This document shows, piece by piece, positions 1 through 12,424 of a DNA stretch of 64,000 nt. Source of the DNA: Perilla frutescens (taxonomy: Eukaryota > Streptophyta > Magnoliopsida > Lamiales > Lamiaceae). A program made the position numbers and the translations under genes. The DNA lies in the NCBI GenBank assembly GCA_026008535.1, contig BRKX01000002.1:33471501-33535500 (forward strand), read 5' to 3'. The notes below the pieces were generated by a model. It was not told where the DNA came from. It did not search any database and saw only the letters and a program-made list of their open reading frames with translations. Positions within the stretch are counted from its first letter, which is position 1. The number at the start of each line of letters is the position of its first letter.

Positions 1-3000
1 TGCAGTAATGTTTTGATACCCGCAGGCAAAAGAATTACCGAGTCAATGGTTACTTACTTAAATTTATTATTGAATTAAAGATCATAAATTGATTAACAAC
101 CCCTAAGTAAACCTTTTGGGCTCCACACATTCAATGAGATCCATTTGAGGGGAAAATAATCCATCCCGAACACGTACACACTGATATGCATCATTTAAAA
201 AATATTTTTCTGCCCATCTCCATCATATGCCAAGGCAAACTTAATTACATTATTTTAATCAAGTCTTCCTCCTATAGAGGATCTTAATTACCATATATTT
301 TATTTAAATATATATATTTTGATCGGAGCATAAAACTAAGTGAAGTGGTTAGAACATGTTTTCCTTGATTTTCTAGCAATTTGATTAATGCGTATGCTCC
401 AATTTTGTCATTACCAATTGATACCAAGACTCGCCTAATATCTTGAATGATGAAATTTCTTCTCCCTCATTTGCTTAGGAGTCTCAATTTTATAACGAAT
501 GTAAACATTCAATTCCACCACAAATACGATGATAATATTTAGTCTAAAGTGATTGTTGAGTATCCAATTCAAATTGCGGACTTTCATCCACAATTCATAT
601 ATCATTACCAACATGATCTTTATGAACTAGAGCTCACACGATTTTAATTTTTGGGACTTTTCCAAAATGTTTTGTAGTAGAAGAGATATAATTCACGTTT
701 ATATTCTCAGGATCTTTCCAATATTTATACAAGACTTTGGTTGATTTTCAACCAACACTCGTTACTAACTAGATCTAATCATTGACTAATATTCAATCAA
801 GTCTCATATCGATTAAATATTATATACTAAAGCAAACTGGTTTAAAAATTAAAGAATAAAGTTTGTGATAATACATGCTAATTTTGCAGGTCAATTCGAA
901 ATTATTGTATAAGCTCAAAGCCTTAGACCTCATCTTTATGTGAAGCTTGTAAATCCATTAAATTTGTTGGATGTAAAGGGGGCCAGAATTTGAATGTTTT
1001 ACAATGACCAGAATGATATACCCTTACGACTTAGGAGTGTTGAAAGAAAAATACTCGTAAATTGAAGATTGAATAATAAAGTATAATATAAATATGAGTG
1101 TGACAGATGACAATATTGATGGGCCAATTATAATTGCTGACTATTGCCGAAGCAACATCGAGATGGGTCCACCCCTTCTTCGCAAGGGGGAATAAATAAA
1201 ATTAAACTTATACTTAAAATTAAAATTAAAAGAGAGAAACATGGGCCATGTGAATGCATTCCTGTACACATGCCTGGTCTCTAACGTCTACGGTCTACCA
1301 CACACACTACGTATATGTATGCAAACATATATTAATTTATACATTTAGTTATATATATAAAGATAAATATTATAAGATGACCGTTTAGTTATATGTTATG
1401 CATAAATCTTGATTCGACTAGAGACTTGAGTTGGTGTTCTAATTGATAAATGTAGTGTTTGATGCTAAGAATTTGTATTTTTCTCTTATGGAAATATTAA
1501 GATTCGTATAGCCACTAACCATGGGCTATGGTGATAATGACATATAAAATAATAATTTATATCCAAATTCATGCATATTACACCTAGTTTTTCAAGCATG
1601 ATTTATTTCTTTGCGTGATTTGCAGGTTATTACACAGAAACATGGTTCATTCAGGGCGCACCACGATAACGGTTGCGAATTACCATTGATATAAAAAATA
1701 AAATAAAATATTGTTATGTATCAATAGGTGGCGTGCATCTATCACAATTTATGCGGATCATATTCCTTGTGCCCCTCATGTACCATAACTATTTTTTTTA
1801 AAATAATTTTTTAATATATTCTAATTGGGAAAGGATGAAATCCAAAAAAAAAGTTAAACTAAACTAAATCACAATAAATTAAAATTAAAAAAAATTAAAA
1901 AAGTACAAGTTTGGCACAAGTAATATCATAAAAAATGACATAAAGGATCTGAAGTGTAATTTATGTATTTACGACAACATAATGTCCATTTTAAAATTGG
2001 GAAAAATTAAAATAAAAATTACTAATAAGAAAAAAGTTATACATGTATATATGTATGTTACTTGATATTCAACTATAAGTACAAATCTTTGAAAAAAAAA
2101 ACACATGGGCACAAAGATAACTCATTTCACCAAAATGAGTCGAACATGGCAAATGTGTCCAAGAACCATGCAGCATCAATTGCAAAGAGGTACACATAGG
2201 GTATAGATTTGAAAGGAATGTGAGTAGGTCCGAAATCTTTATTCACGTGGCATTGAAAATATGTGTTGATGAAGGCATTGCATAAATTTAAAGTGTGTCG
2301 TACTATTAATTATGTTATGAGGGAAATTGAAGTAGTAGAAATTTTTAATTCCATTTGGACCAATAGGCAATCTGAGATTTGGGGGTGGGGGTAAAAATAA
2401 AAAAATGTGGTAGGTTGTGGTTGTGTGGGGGCAAAGTAAGTTGGCTGAACCTTGAAGCAAATTGCTCTGCCTCTCAATTTTACTTATCTCTTCTATCTAA
2501 CATGGTGGGGGCAAATTATTTTCTGACTTACACACACACCCCCTATATCTACACACATGTATTGTAATTTTCATAGTTTCATGATTGTCGAATTACTTAT
2601 TTTAAAAGTAATATTTAATTCTTTTTTTTTTGTTACAACTAATATTTTATTTTATTCCAGACTGCTATATTACTGAAATATATAACATATGTAAGATAAT
2701 ATATACTAAAAGATATTTGGTATGCTTACCATTTGTTTGATCCTGTACCCCGTATTTTTCAGTCCTAATATTTTATTTTTATTTTATCTTTAGTAATTTA
2801 CCTTTTAACAAACACTAATGTGAGTGTATTCAAATTTTCGATATTAATATTTGAGAAATTAAAATCAATGCATTATGCAAGCGAGATACTAGGGCTATGG
2901 AAAAAAATAACTATAAATTGTAATTTCAAGGGATCGATTTTACATTTTATTTTATTGAAATAGTTACATTCTATAATATTTTATATATTTCTTGTAGAGG

Positions 3001-3987
3001 GTCATCATTTCTCTTGACTTGCTCTATATCACTGCAATTTATTTTTTTATTTTTTGGCCCCATAATAACGTCTAATAAATATGTTCCTCTACCAAAATGG
3101 AAGCGACAAATTATTGACTAGTGGATATTTTTTTTTACTCTTATGGCTTTATGATTGGGGATATATTTGTCATTGCTCCAATAGAAAGGGGATCCATGTT
3201 CTTTATTGTTCTTTATTTTGTTTTTTATTTTTGAATTGGGGAATGATTAATTATTTTAATTTGTATAAAGGTTAATAGTATATAATACAATTAAGCTACA
3301 AGGGTAGTAGTAGAGAACTAGTGTTATTTTCTATTTTTGTCTTCATGAATGATAAAAATTATACTAGAAAATTTAGATTTTATATAGTCCAAAAAGAAAA
3401 CCTCATTTATTTCAAAATCACATCAGATTCCATACACTGTGATAATAAAGACTCATTTATATCTTAGAACTATAAATTCTGTTTTTTTTTTCTTTTTTCT
3501 TTTGAGTTGCATGTTTTTATAAATAATTCATACTTTCTTATTCAACTGTTGAATTGATGTCAGCCTATGACTTTGTATTTTAACATTCGAATTTACTACC
3601 TACTAACTTCGAATAATATAATTATAAGGATTTTGAAATATACACTACTCACTAGGGAAATTAAATAATTAGAATACGAGAAATAAAATTTTAAAACCCA
3701 ATACCCCGCCTGCCTCCTTTTGTTTTATTTTTCCGTTGGTAGCTTGGTTCAAACAAATAAAAAGTTATGTAATATGGCAAATTTTCAGTTTCATTTGTGA
3801 CCCACTTATTTGTCCATTTGAAAAAAAAATTCACTTTCGCTTAATTTTGCTATTTAGCTTGAACCCGGTTATTTTACTTTTTGCAAGATTATCAAGATCG
3901 TGATAATTATAATCCTAATTTTTAAATGATTGTTTAAAATTTCCGTAAATATGTAACTACCAAAATGTGAGACATGATATATGTAAA
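1..3987. other. AT-rich intergenic DNA, no gene seen
   Basis: I see no coding exon, RNA gene or clear transposon boundary here. Open frames are short (under about 75 codons), low in complexity and match no family I recognise. The region is rich in A/T runs, with poly-A and poly-T tracts near 1795-1900 and 2090-2100. It lies upstream of the cellulose synthase gene, so distal control elements are possible, but none can be named. Confidence 0.6.
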
Positions 3988-4181
3988 GGAAATTTCTATT
4001 TGCACTACTGATTTTACTCTTTGCACTACAGATTTTAATCTTTGCACCATACACATTTACACTAATATCCTTTACTCTAAAAATATTTATTTTACTTGAA
4101 AAAAAAAACAAAAAAAATATTCAAAAATAAAATTTAATTGTGGTGCAAAGAGTAAATTTAACTGTGCAAATGGAAACTCTC
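3988..4181. mobile_element. Mutator-type MITE (194 bp, 9-bp TSD)
   Basis: A 194-bp palindromic element. The ends are imperfect inverted repeats of about 39 bp, both reaching ATTTGCAC near the tip and ACTCTTTGCAC further in. It is flanked by a perfect 9-bp direct repeat, ATATGTAAA, at 3979-3987 and 4182-4190. Terminal G and a 9-bp target duplication are characteristic of Mutator-like elements. There is no coding capacity, so it must have moved with a transposase supplied elsewhere. It lies about 1.3 kb upstream of the cellulose synthase start. Confidence 0.8.
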
Positions 4182-4190
4182 ATATGTAAA

Positions 4191-5508
4191 TTGATTCATT
4201 TATCTAAAATTTAACTGAAAACGATCCAAATTTCAATAATTTGATATATATATTCCGTAAATAAATAAAACAATGTATGAGTACAGAGGCCCAGATTCAT
4301 TGTTCCTCTCTCTCAACTAAGATTTTATATTCATAATATACGATTAGATATTGTACTTTTTAAAATTAAAGTGAAATATATCATATTTTAACACTACCAC
4401 CTCCTACCCAATATAATATGAATATGAATATGAATATGATATCAAAACACCAAATCAAAAATGAAAGAACTCAAATTACTACAAGTTACAACAAACTTTA
4501 TCGTCATCAAACCATCGACAAATTAACATAAAATGTCAACAAGGTTTAGTCTTTTTTTTTTCCCTTCGAAAAGAACGTACAAAAATGCTATGAAAAGTAC
4601 CCAAATACCCCTCCCAAACCCAAGCGCCACCGGGGCGGCGGTGGAATCGCCACCACCATCCAGGCCCCATATCGGGAAAAAAAAACCTCTCTTTCTTACA
4701 ATTTTTTGTTTACATTCTTCGATATTCACTATCCCTTGTGCGTTACAAGTTGAGCAATCACTGTTCTTTCTCTTTATTATTACTACCACATTTTTGTTTC
4801 TCTTTTTATCATTTCTTTTAAGAAATCATTGTATATATATATATATTTATTTATTTATTTATTTATTTTTATTGAAAGCAGGAAATTATAAATACATTTA
4901 TACACATTGTTTTTTTGTCTTTGTCGATCCCTTCTTCTACCACCGGTTGGGTATTTCGTATTTGATTCTCTCTCTGATCCACACAGCACACACAGTAACA
5001 TCCACAGCTCACAAACACTAAGAAAATTACTAAAAGGGTGAGACCCTTTCTCTCAAACAGGGGTTTCTCTCAAGAAAAGAATCAAGAGAGAGAAAGAAAT
5101 CATACAATTATACAAAGCGCGCTCTCTCTCTCTCTCTCTCTCCCTCACAAATAAAACCCACATTTTCCTTCACTGAATTTTATAATAGTGTCGTCTTGGC
5201 AGTCTGTTAATCTGTGATTTTCAGATGAATTGTTTCTTGATTAAAACCCACATTTTCGTTCACTAAATGCATCAATATTTTTGTTTTCTGTTAATCTATA
5301 CTTTTCAGTTGATAGTTTAATGCGGAAGGTTTAATGTTTAAGAGAGGGAAGAAAAGTAACAGAGAAAGCCCGTGCATTTCTTTCTTTAACGTGTGTAATG
5401 GGCATTGAGCGGAAGACATTCTTTCTTCTTTCTCTCTATTAGTATTGACTGTGAAGCGGTGCGAGTTAATATAAGGAGAGTTTTTTTTTGAGGAAAATCT
5501 TGATTTGG
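4191..5508 (+). promoter_or_regulatory. Upstream region and probable 5' leader of the cellulose synthase
   Basis: This gene-free stretch should hold the promoter and leader of the downstream cellulose synthase. A TATA-like TATAAATA sits at 4887-4894. About 30 bp later the sequence becomes pyrimidine-rich and leader-like, with a CT microsatellite at about 5122-5142. A more GC-rich patch at 4610-4670 lies upstream of the TATA candidate. The TATA assignment is inference; a leader of about 580 nt, or one containing an intron, would follow from it. A 162-codon open frame at 4533-5021 is low-complexity and not believed. Confidence 0.35.
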
Positions 5509-8500
5509 ATGGATACTAAAGGGAGGCTTGTTGCTGGTTCACACAACAGGAATGAGTTTGTACTCATCAATGCTGATGAGATTGGAAGAGTGAGTGGTTA
5601 TTTATTGTTTATTCCTTCAATTTCCCAAACTTTTTGGTTTTTGCAGTGTTGCATGAATTTTTGATCTTTTTGAGTTTCTTGGTCATAACTTGTGGTTAAC
5701 TTGGGCTAATTCGAGTTTTCGAGTATTTTTGTGGATGCAAGTTTGGATTTTTTTTCCCCATTAAATTCTCGAGGTTGAATGCCATTTCTGTTTAGAAGCT
5801 TGGTTCTATTGGTGGATTGAGTGGATTTATTCTTTGGTAGTTTGATAAAGGAAACAAATTTGTGGTGCTTTGACCTTTTGATTTATCGGTAAAATTTAAA
5901 GCCCATTTACTTTCTTTTAAAGCCAGTTTAATTGCTTTCAGTTTCAATCTTGCTTGTTTCATTGCCACCGACGTTTTCATCTTGTTGCTTTGAATCTGTA
6001 AGCATGCTGGCGAGGCTTAGTTTTTCAATTTCAGCTAAGTTTCGTCATATTCAGATGTTGTTGATCTGATTTTGACTTGTGAAATTGATTTATTTGGTGT
6101 CGGCAGGTGACTTCTGTGAAAGAGTTGAGTGGACAGATCTGTCAGATTTGTGGAGATGAGATAGAAGTTACTGTCGATGGGGAGCCGTTCGTTGCCTGCA
6201 ATGAATGTGCATTCCCTCTGTGTAGACCATGCTATGAATATGAAAGAAGGGAGGGTAATCAAGCTTGTCCTCAGTGCAAAACTCGATTCAAGCGCATCAA
6301 AGGTAATCAATGCTTTCTGTTATTTGTTCTACTTCACAATCAGAGGTCTACTGCTTTTGATAATAATTCAGTTATGCTGCCTAATTCACAGGGAGTCCTC
6401 GAGTTGATGGAGATGAAGATGAAGATGAATTTGATGATTTGGATAATGAATTCGATTATAATGGCAATGAAAGGAGAGATCCTCATCAGATTTCTGAGGC
6501 AGCTCTCTATGGTCGGCATAATATTGGTCGTACTGGTTCTGGAATCACTAATGCCTCAGAGTTGGATGCCGCAGCTGTTAACTCAGAAATTCCTCTCCTT
6601 ACTTATGGTCAAGAGGTAGAGATTCCAGCCTGATTTTTCTGATCATATTTCCCCAGTTACTGAATCTAATTATTAAGAAAATATGCATCTTGGTGAAGGA
6701 TGACACAATTTCAGCTGACAAGCATGCTCTCATTGTCCCACCTTTTATGAGTCGTGGAAAACGAGTCCATCCTATGCCATTTACTGACTCTTCCATGACT
6801 TGTAAGTTTTATTTTCTGGGCTGGCCGTGTAGTTTCTTTGTTGTTTTTCTTGATCAATAGTTTAATGTACCTATCGACATTGTAGTGCCACCACGATCAA
6901 TGGATCCTAAAAAAGACTTAGCGGTTTATGGTTATGGCACTGTTGCCTGGAAGGAGAGAATGGAGGAATGGAAGAGAAAGCAGAACGATAAACTTCAAGT
7001 GGTTAAGCACCAAGGAGATAAAGGTGGTGTAGATGGAGATGATTTTGAGGATTCTGATCTGCCCAAGTAGGCCATTCTTTCTGTTTCCTTCTTCATTTGC
7101 TGTATGGACTATGGAGTGTCATTCGATGTTCAATAATTTATTTTTTATTTTCTAATGCCTTATGACTAGACTAAATGTTAAGTGTCAGAACAACTATTTC
7201 GTACTTTCATGAAGTCTAATGACGTCTGATGCTAAGCAGCACATGCTAACAGCATTAGTAAAAGATTTTATTGGCTTGGTGTAGACTCTACCTAGAAGCA
7301 AAAGAGTCTGTTTCTTTGCAATGCTGATTTGGCTACCAATGCAGAAATCTAATTACCACATTTTTATTATCTCTTACTGTTTAATTTGGCTAAGCCAAAA
7401 TCAAATCTCAGCTTTGGGACAACTGAAATTTGTAGTCTACTAACTGCCAAAACTCTCTTTTGGTAGCAAGTCATTATGAATGGACGATTCTTAGTGAGAA
7501 CAAGTTTTTTGTTTGTTGATATTTTGGTAATGGAATTGGAATCTGATTGTATAATGCTCAGAAAGTGACATTTAATTTAAAGAACAAGTGACTGTACAAG
7601 AATATTGAGGCCACGTGTAGGATGAATACTTTGGATGGTAGGAAAATGATTAATTACTGTATTAGAAGACATGAGAGGTTGTGATAAATTCTTGCTGAGA
7701 TTTTTGCCTGTTCTTGTCCCTTCTACCTTTTCGTGCACAATTCCAACTGAGAGTAGGAGAGAAAGCACACAGGATTTGCTTGTTATATTCTATTCTTGTA
7801 ATATTCAAAGAGGAGGCAGAAGATATTAATCCATGGTGTCTTTTCTTATTTTTCTTTAAAATTGTTGCAGGATGGATGAAGGCAGACAACCACTTTCGAG
7901 GAAGCTACCAATTCCTTCAAGCAAGATAAACCCTTACAGAATGGTCATTTTGCTTCGAATGGTTATTCTTGGATTGTTCTTTCACTATAGAATTCGTCAC
8001 CCGGTCAATGATGCCTATGGGTTATGGCTAACGTCAATTATATGCGAGATATGGTTTGCTGTATCATGGATATTTGATCAGTTCCCAAAGTGGTTCCCTA
8101 TTAAGCGAGAGACTTACCTGGATAGGCTCTCACTGAGGTATATACTTCTCTCTCTGTCTACTCTCAGTATGTATGTGTGTGCACAGGTCCATTCTTGCTT
8201 TTCTAATTCCTGCCACCCACCTTAATTGTCTTGAAGTTTGCATTCTGAGTTTCTGCATTTTAATTTACTGCCAGGTACGAGAAAGAAGGAAAGCCCTCTG
8301 AGCTAGCTGCTGTGGACATATTTGTTAGTACAGTGGATCCAATGAAGGAACCTCCACTTATTACTGCAAACACAGTTCTATCTATACTTGCTGTGGATTA
8401 TCCGATCGACAAGGTTGCATGCTATGTATCTGATGATGGTGCTGCTATGCTTACTTTTGAAGCTCTTTCTGAGACCTCTGAGTTTGCCAGGAAATGGGTC

Positions 8501-11500
8501 CCATTCTGCAAGAAATTTAACATAGAGCCACGGGCTCCTGAGTGGTACTTTGCTCAAAAGGTTGACTACTTGAGAGATAAAGTAGAACCAACATTTGTGA
8601 GGGAACGTCGTGCAATGAAGGTGCCACACTTTTTCCTTGTGTGTGTATTTAATTCTTTTTCAAATTGTCCTTCTAATAATACATTGCATCAGTGTGCAAG
8701 CTGTAATCTACATTGTATATTAAAGATCACTGAAGGAAATTGAGAGCTCAAGCAAGCGTGCTTTTCATTATAGATCTTCATATTCATTTATAGTTATTAA
8801 AATGCTAAAGTACATTGAGAACTTGATAAGACACCCTTAAGATAGTTTAAGTTTTGAATTTCAGCTTTCATGACTGAGATTTCTATCCATAACTGCATTG
8901 ATGCAGAGAGAATACGAAGAGTTCAGAGTTCGAATAAATGCATTGGTTGCCATGTCACAAAAGGTTCCTGAGGAGGGCTGGACAATGCAAGATGGAACTC
9001 TGTGGCCTGGAAATAATGTCAGGGATCATCCTGGAATGATCCAGGTTGGTGAGCATGTGCTTTGGTGATATTCTGCTGTTGGAACAGCAGTTGCTTGACT
9101 ATCACTGTTTTATCCGCTTGACAGGTTTTCTTAGGTCAAAATGGCGTTCGTGATATTGAAGGGAATGAGTTGCCTCGCCTTATATATGTTTCTCGTGAGA
9201 AGAGGCCTGGATTTGACCATCATAAGAAAGCTGGTGCTATGAATTCTTTGGTAACTATTCTATTTCTTTAGCATTCCTATTATTCACCTTTTTTAGATGA
9301 ATATATGGTAAATTCAGCCATCCAATCCATGGTTTTCGTGTTTGCTTTCAGATACGAGTGTCAGCAGTCATTTCAAATGCTCCTTACCTACTTAATGTTG
9401 ATTGCGATCACTATATAAATAACAGCAAGGCTCTTAGGGAAGCTATGTGTTTCATGATGGATCCACAATCTGGAAAGAAGATATGCTATGTGCAATTTCC
9501 TCAGAGATTCGATGGAATTGATCGGCATGATCGATATTCAAATCGCAACGTTGTCTTTTTTGATGTATGTGGAGTTCATTCTGGAATTAAAATTACAAGT
9601 AATGAGTGTTTATTAATGATCTTGTGAAAGGCTAATACTATATCTTAATTGCTAACAGATAAACATGAAAGGGCTTGATGGGATCCAAGGTCCAATTTAT
9701 GTGGGCACTGGATGTGTCTTTAGGAGGCAGGCACTGTATGGATATGATGCCCCCAAGAAGGCTAAACCCCCTGGAAAAACATGCAATTGTTTACCGAAGT
9801 GGTGTTGCTGCTGTTTTGGATCAAAAAGGAAGAACAAGAAAGGGAAGTCGAAGGAGAGTAAGAAAAAGACTAAAAGCAAGGAAGCTTCAACTCAGATTCA
9901 TGCTCTGGAAAATATTGAGGAAGGAATAGAAGGTGAGGAAACAAATGTTGAAATAGTTACTGATGCTGAATTTCAGATCTGGTTTTAGTGGACATATTGA
10001 TAATATATGATTAGAAAATATCAAGAAAGTATGAATCAATACTTTAAGATTACATATATTCCTCCAAATTTTGGATCAATATTTTGAATTTGATATTTTG
10101 CTAGAGCTTGCTCTGTCAGAATTGGGAGGAGCATATCAGTATTATGCTTTTCAATTTGCAATACTGGCTGGGTTCATTTTTTCCCTCTTTTCTGGCAGGA
10201 ATTGACAATGAAAAATCAGCACTCATGCCCCAGATAAAGTTTGAGAAAAAATTTGGGCAGTCACCTGTTTTTATTGCTTCAACACTTCTAGAAGACGGTG
10301 GTGTTCCTCATGGAGCAACATCTGCATCACTCTTGAAAGAAGCTATCCATGTCATTAGTTGTGGTTATGAAGATAAATCAGAATGGGGAAAAGAGGTTCG
10401 TAATGATGGTATTTAGAAAATAAGTTCTCTAATACTTTTGCTTGACTTATGCATAAGTTAAAAACATTCTATATCACCAGGTTGGATGGATTTATGGTTC
10501 CGTTACTGAAGATATCTTGACTGGGTTTAAGATGCACTGCCACGGTTGGCGATCAGTTTACTGCATACCAAAACGACCAGCATTCAAGGGGTCAGCTCCG
10601 ATCAATCTTTCAGATCGTCTGCACCAGGTTCTTCGATGGGCCTTGGGTTCAGTGGAAATTCTCTTGAGTAGGCATTGTCCTATTTGGTATGGATATGGAT
10701 GCGGTCTGAAACCACTGGAGAGATTTTCATACATAAACTCAGTCGTCTACCCATTGACGTCACTTCCCTTGATTGCTTATTGTACCCTTCCTGCAGTTTG
10801 TCTGATAACAGGGAAATTCATTGTCCCCCAGGTGAGTTTCAGCAAGTTTAATTGATCAAAATTGTGATTCCTATTCATTTTCTAAATTTTGATGGTCACG
10901 ATCAATCATTAAGAATGCGGTTGCCTGTCAGCACAAGTGCTTAGTGTGATCATAGAACACTTCATCTGCTAAAAAAATGTCAGAATTTCCTTTCTATGAT
11001 CTTCTCGTCGCTCTAGCTGACAGTGTTTTTTATTTTCTACAGATCAGCAATTATGCCAGTTTAGTTTTCATGGGCCTCTTCATATCAATTGCCTTAACAA
11101 GTATACTGGAGATGCAATGGGGAGGAGTTGGAATCGATGACTTGTGGAGAAACGAGCAGTTTTGGGTTATCGGTGGTGTTTCATCACACTTTTTTGCCTT
11201 ACTCCAAGGTCTACTCAAAGTTTTGGCTGGTGTGAACACAAACTTCACTGTCACTTCGAAAGCAGCTGATGATGGAGAGTTTTCAGACCTTTACCTATTC
11301 AAGTGGACATCTCTGTTGATCCCTCCTCTGACTTTACTGATCTTAAACATCATTGGAGTCGTAGTTGGGGTTTCAAATGCCATAAACAACGGGTATGAAT
11401 CGTGGGGACCTCTATTTGGCAAGTTGTTCTTCGCCATTTGGGTCATTGTCCATTTATACCCTTTCCTCAAAGGTTTCATGGGGAAACAGGACAGAATCCC

Positions 11501-11624
11501 CACCATTATTGTGGTATGGTCGATTCTTCTTGCTTCTATATTCTCGCTGCTATGGGTCCGTATCAATCCCTTTTTGTCGAGAGATGGAATTGTGCTGGAA
11601 GTTTGTGGTTTGGACTGTGACTAG
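5509..11624 (+). CDS. CESA6-like: Cellulose synthase A catalytic subunit, CESA6-clade (14 exons)
   Basis: This plasma-membrane glycosyltransferase polymerises UDP-glucose into beta-1,4-glucan within the cellulose synthase complex. Exons: 5509-5589, 6107-6302, 6392-6615, 6699-6801, 6886-7066, 7871-8137, 8275-8620, 8907-9044, 9125-9250, 9352-9564, 9659-9932, 10199-10395, 10481-10831, 11043-11624. All introns are GT-AG, the frame is continuous and the product is 1092 aa, the normal size. The N-terminus (MDTKGRLVAGSHNRNEF) is typical of the CESA6/2/5/9 clade, whose members partner CESA1 and CESA3 in primary walls. A RING-like zinc finger (CQIC..CNEC..CRPC..CPQC) starts near residue 39. Catalytic residues are present: D404-D405, DCD at 571-573, TED at 791-793 and QVLRW at 831-835. 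Two membrane segments precede the catalytic domain (exon 6) and about six follow it. The C-terminus is VCGLDCD. No lesion is seen. The exact paralogue within the clade is not resolved. Confidence 0.96.
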
Positions 11625-12424
11625 ATACGAGGGATAAAGATGAGTTGTTCCAGTTTATATGTAGACAATTTGCTCGGGACGTGCAAGAAAGAGCAGTCTC
11701 GGAGCAAAGATCCTGGCATCCCTCGAAGCATTTTTGCATAAGCAACTGAGAAGGTGATTTGTTTGTAGATAAAAAGGTGCGTCTGCGCTCATTTTATAAC
11801 GTCATGCAAAGTTTCGTTTATTCTTTGAATATGTTTGTGCTCTGTTGTTCCGACAAGAACATAAATTAGTTTCTCATAATTTATATTCCCTTCTAAATAA
11901 GGGGCTTATACAGTTGATTTTTTTTAATGGTACTCAATTTCTGGTACTGGCCTCTTGTTTTTTCCCTCAGTTTTTGAAACCTAGATTAGATGTATGTGAT
12001 CAATGATGCTACTGAATAAACAGAGCAATGTATTTTTCATTGAGTTTAATGTAATTCTTGAAAACAGATTTTGCAACATTTTAGTTTTTGAGATGTGTTT
12101 GCACTGATGAGATATAATGGAGTTTTTCTTGATTATTTCATGTATTTCCCAGAAGTAAACAAACAGGGGTTTGCTTTTGTCTATTCCTAAACCTTTGATC
12201 TGTACGATGTTTACAAGAACAAAGCATCACATAACATCAATATTTATTTCCTTTGTTCTTGAAAAAAAAAGACACAAAAATCAGGTTAAATTTAGTGTAA
12301 ATTTTCACCAAGCCATTGTGGCTGGTACTAAATAAACTCAATATTTAAGATGCAACACGTAATAAAATACACAGGGTGTATATTTCACCCTAGCTCTGAA
12401 CACTTGGCATTTTTGAGGCTCCTC
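11625..12424. other. Convergent 3' region between cellulose synthase and receptor kinase
   Basis: About 800 bp separate the two stop codons, which face each other. The cellulose synthase 3' UTR must lie here; an AATAAA poly-A signal candidate is at 12013-12018 on the + strand. I see no further gene or transposon. Confidence 0.5.

Noticed and set aside
4533..5021. 162-codon open frame upstream of the cellulose synthase
   Set aside because: Low-complexity Phe/Leu/Tyr-rich translation of T-rich DNA; no family match and it overlaps the likely promoter and leader.
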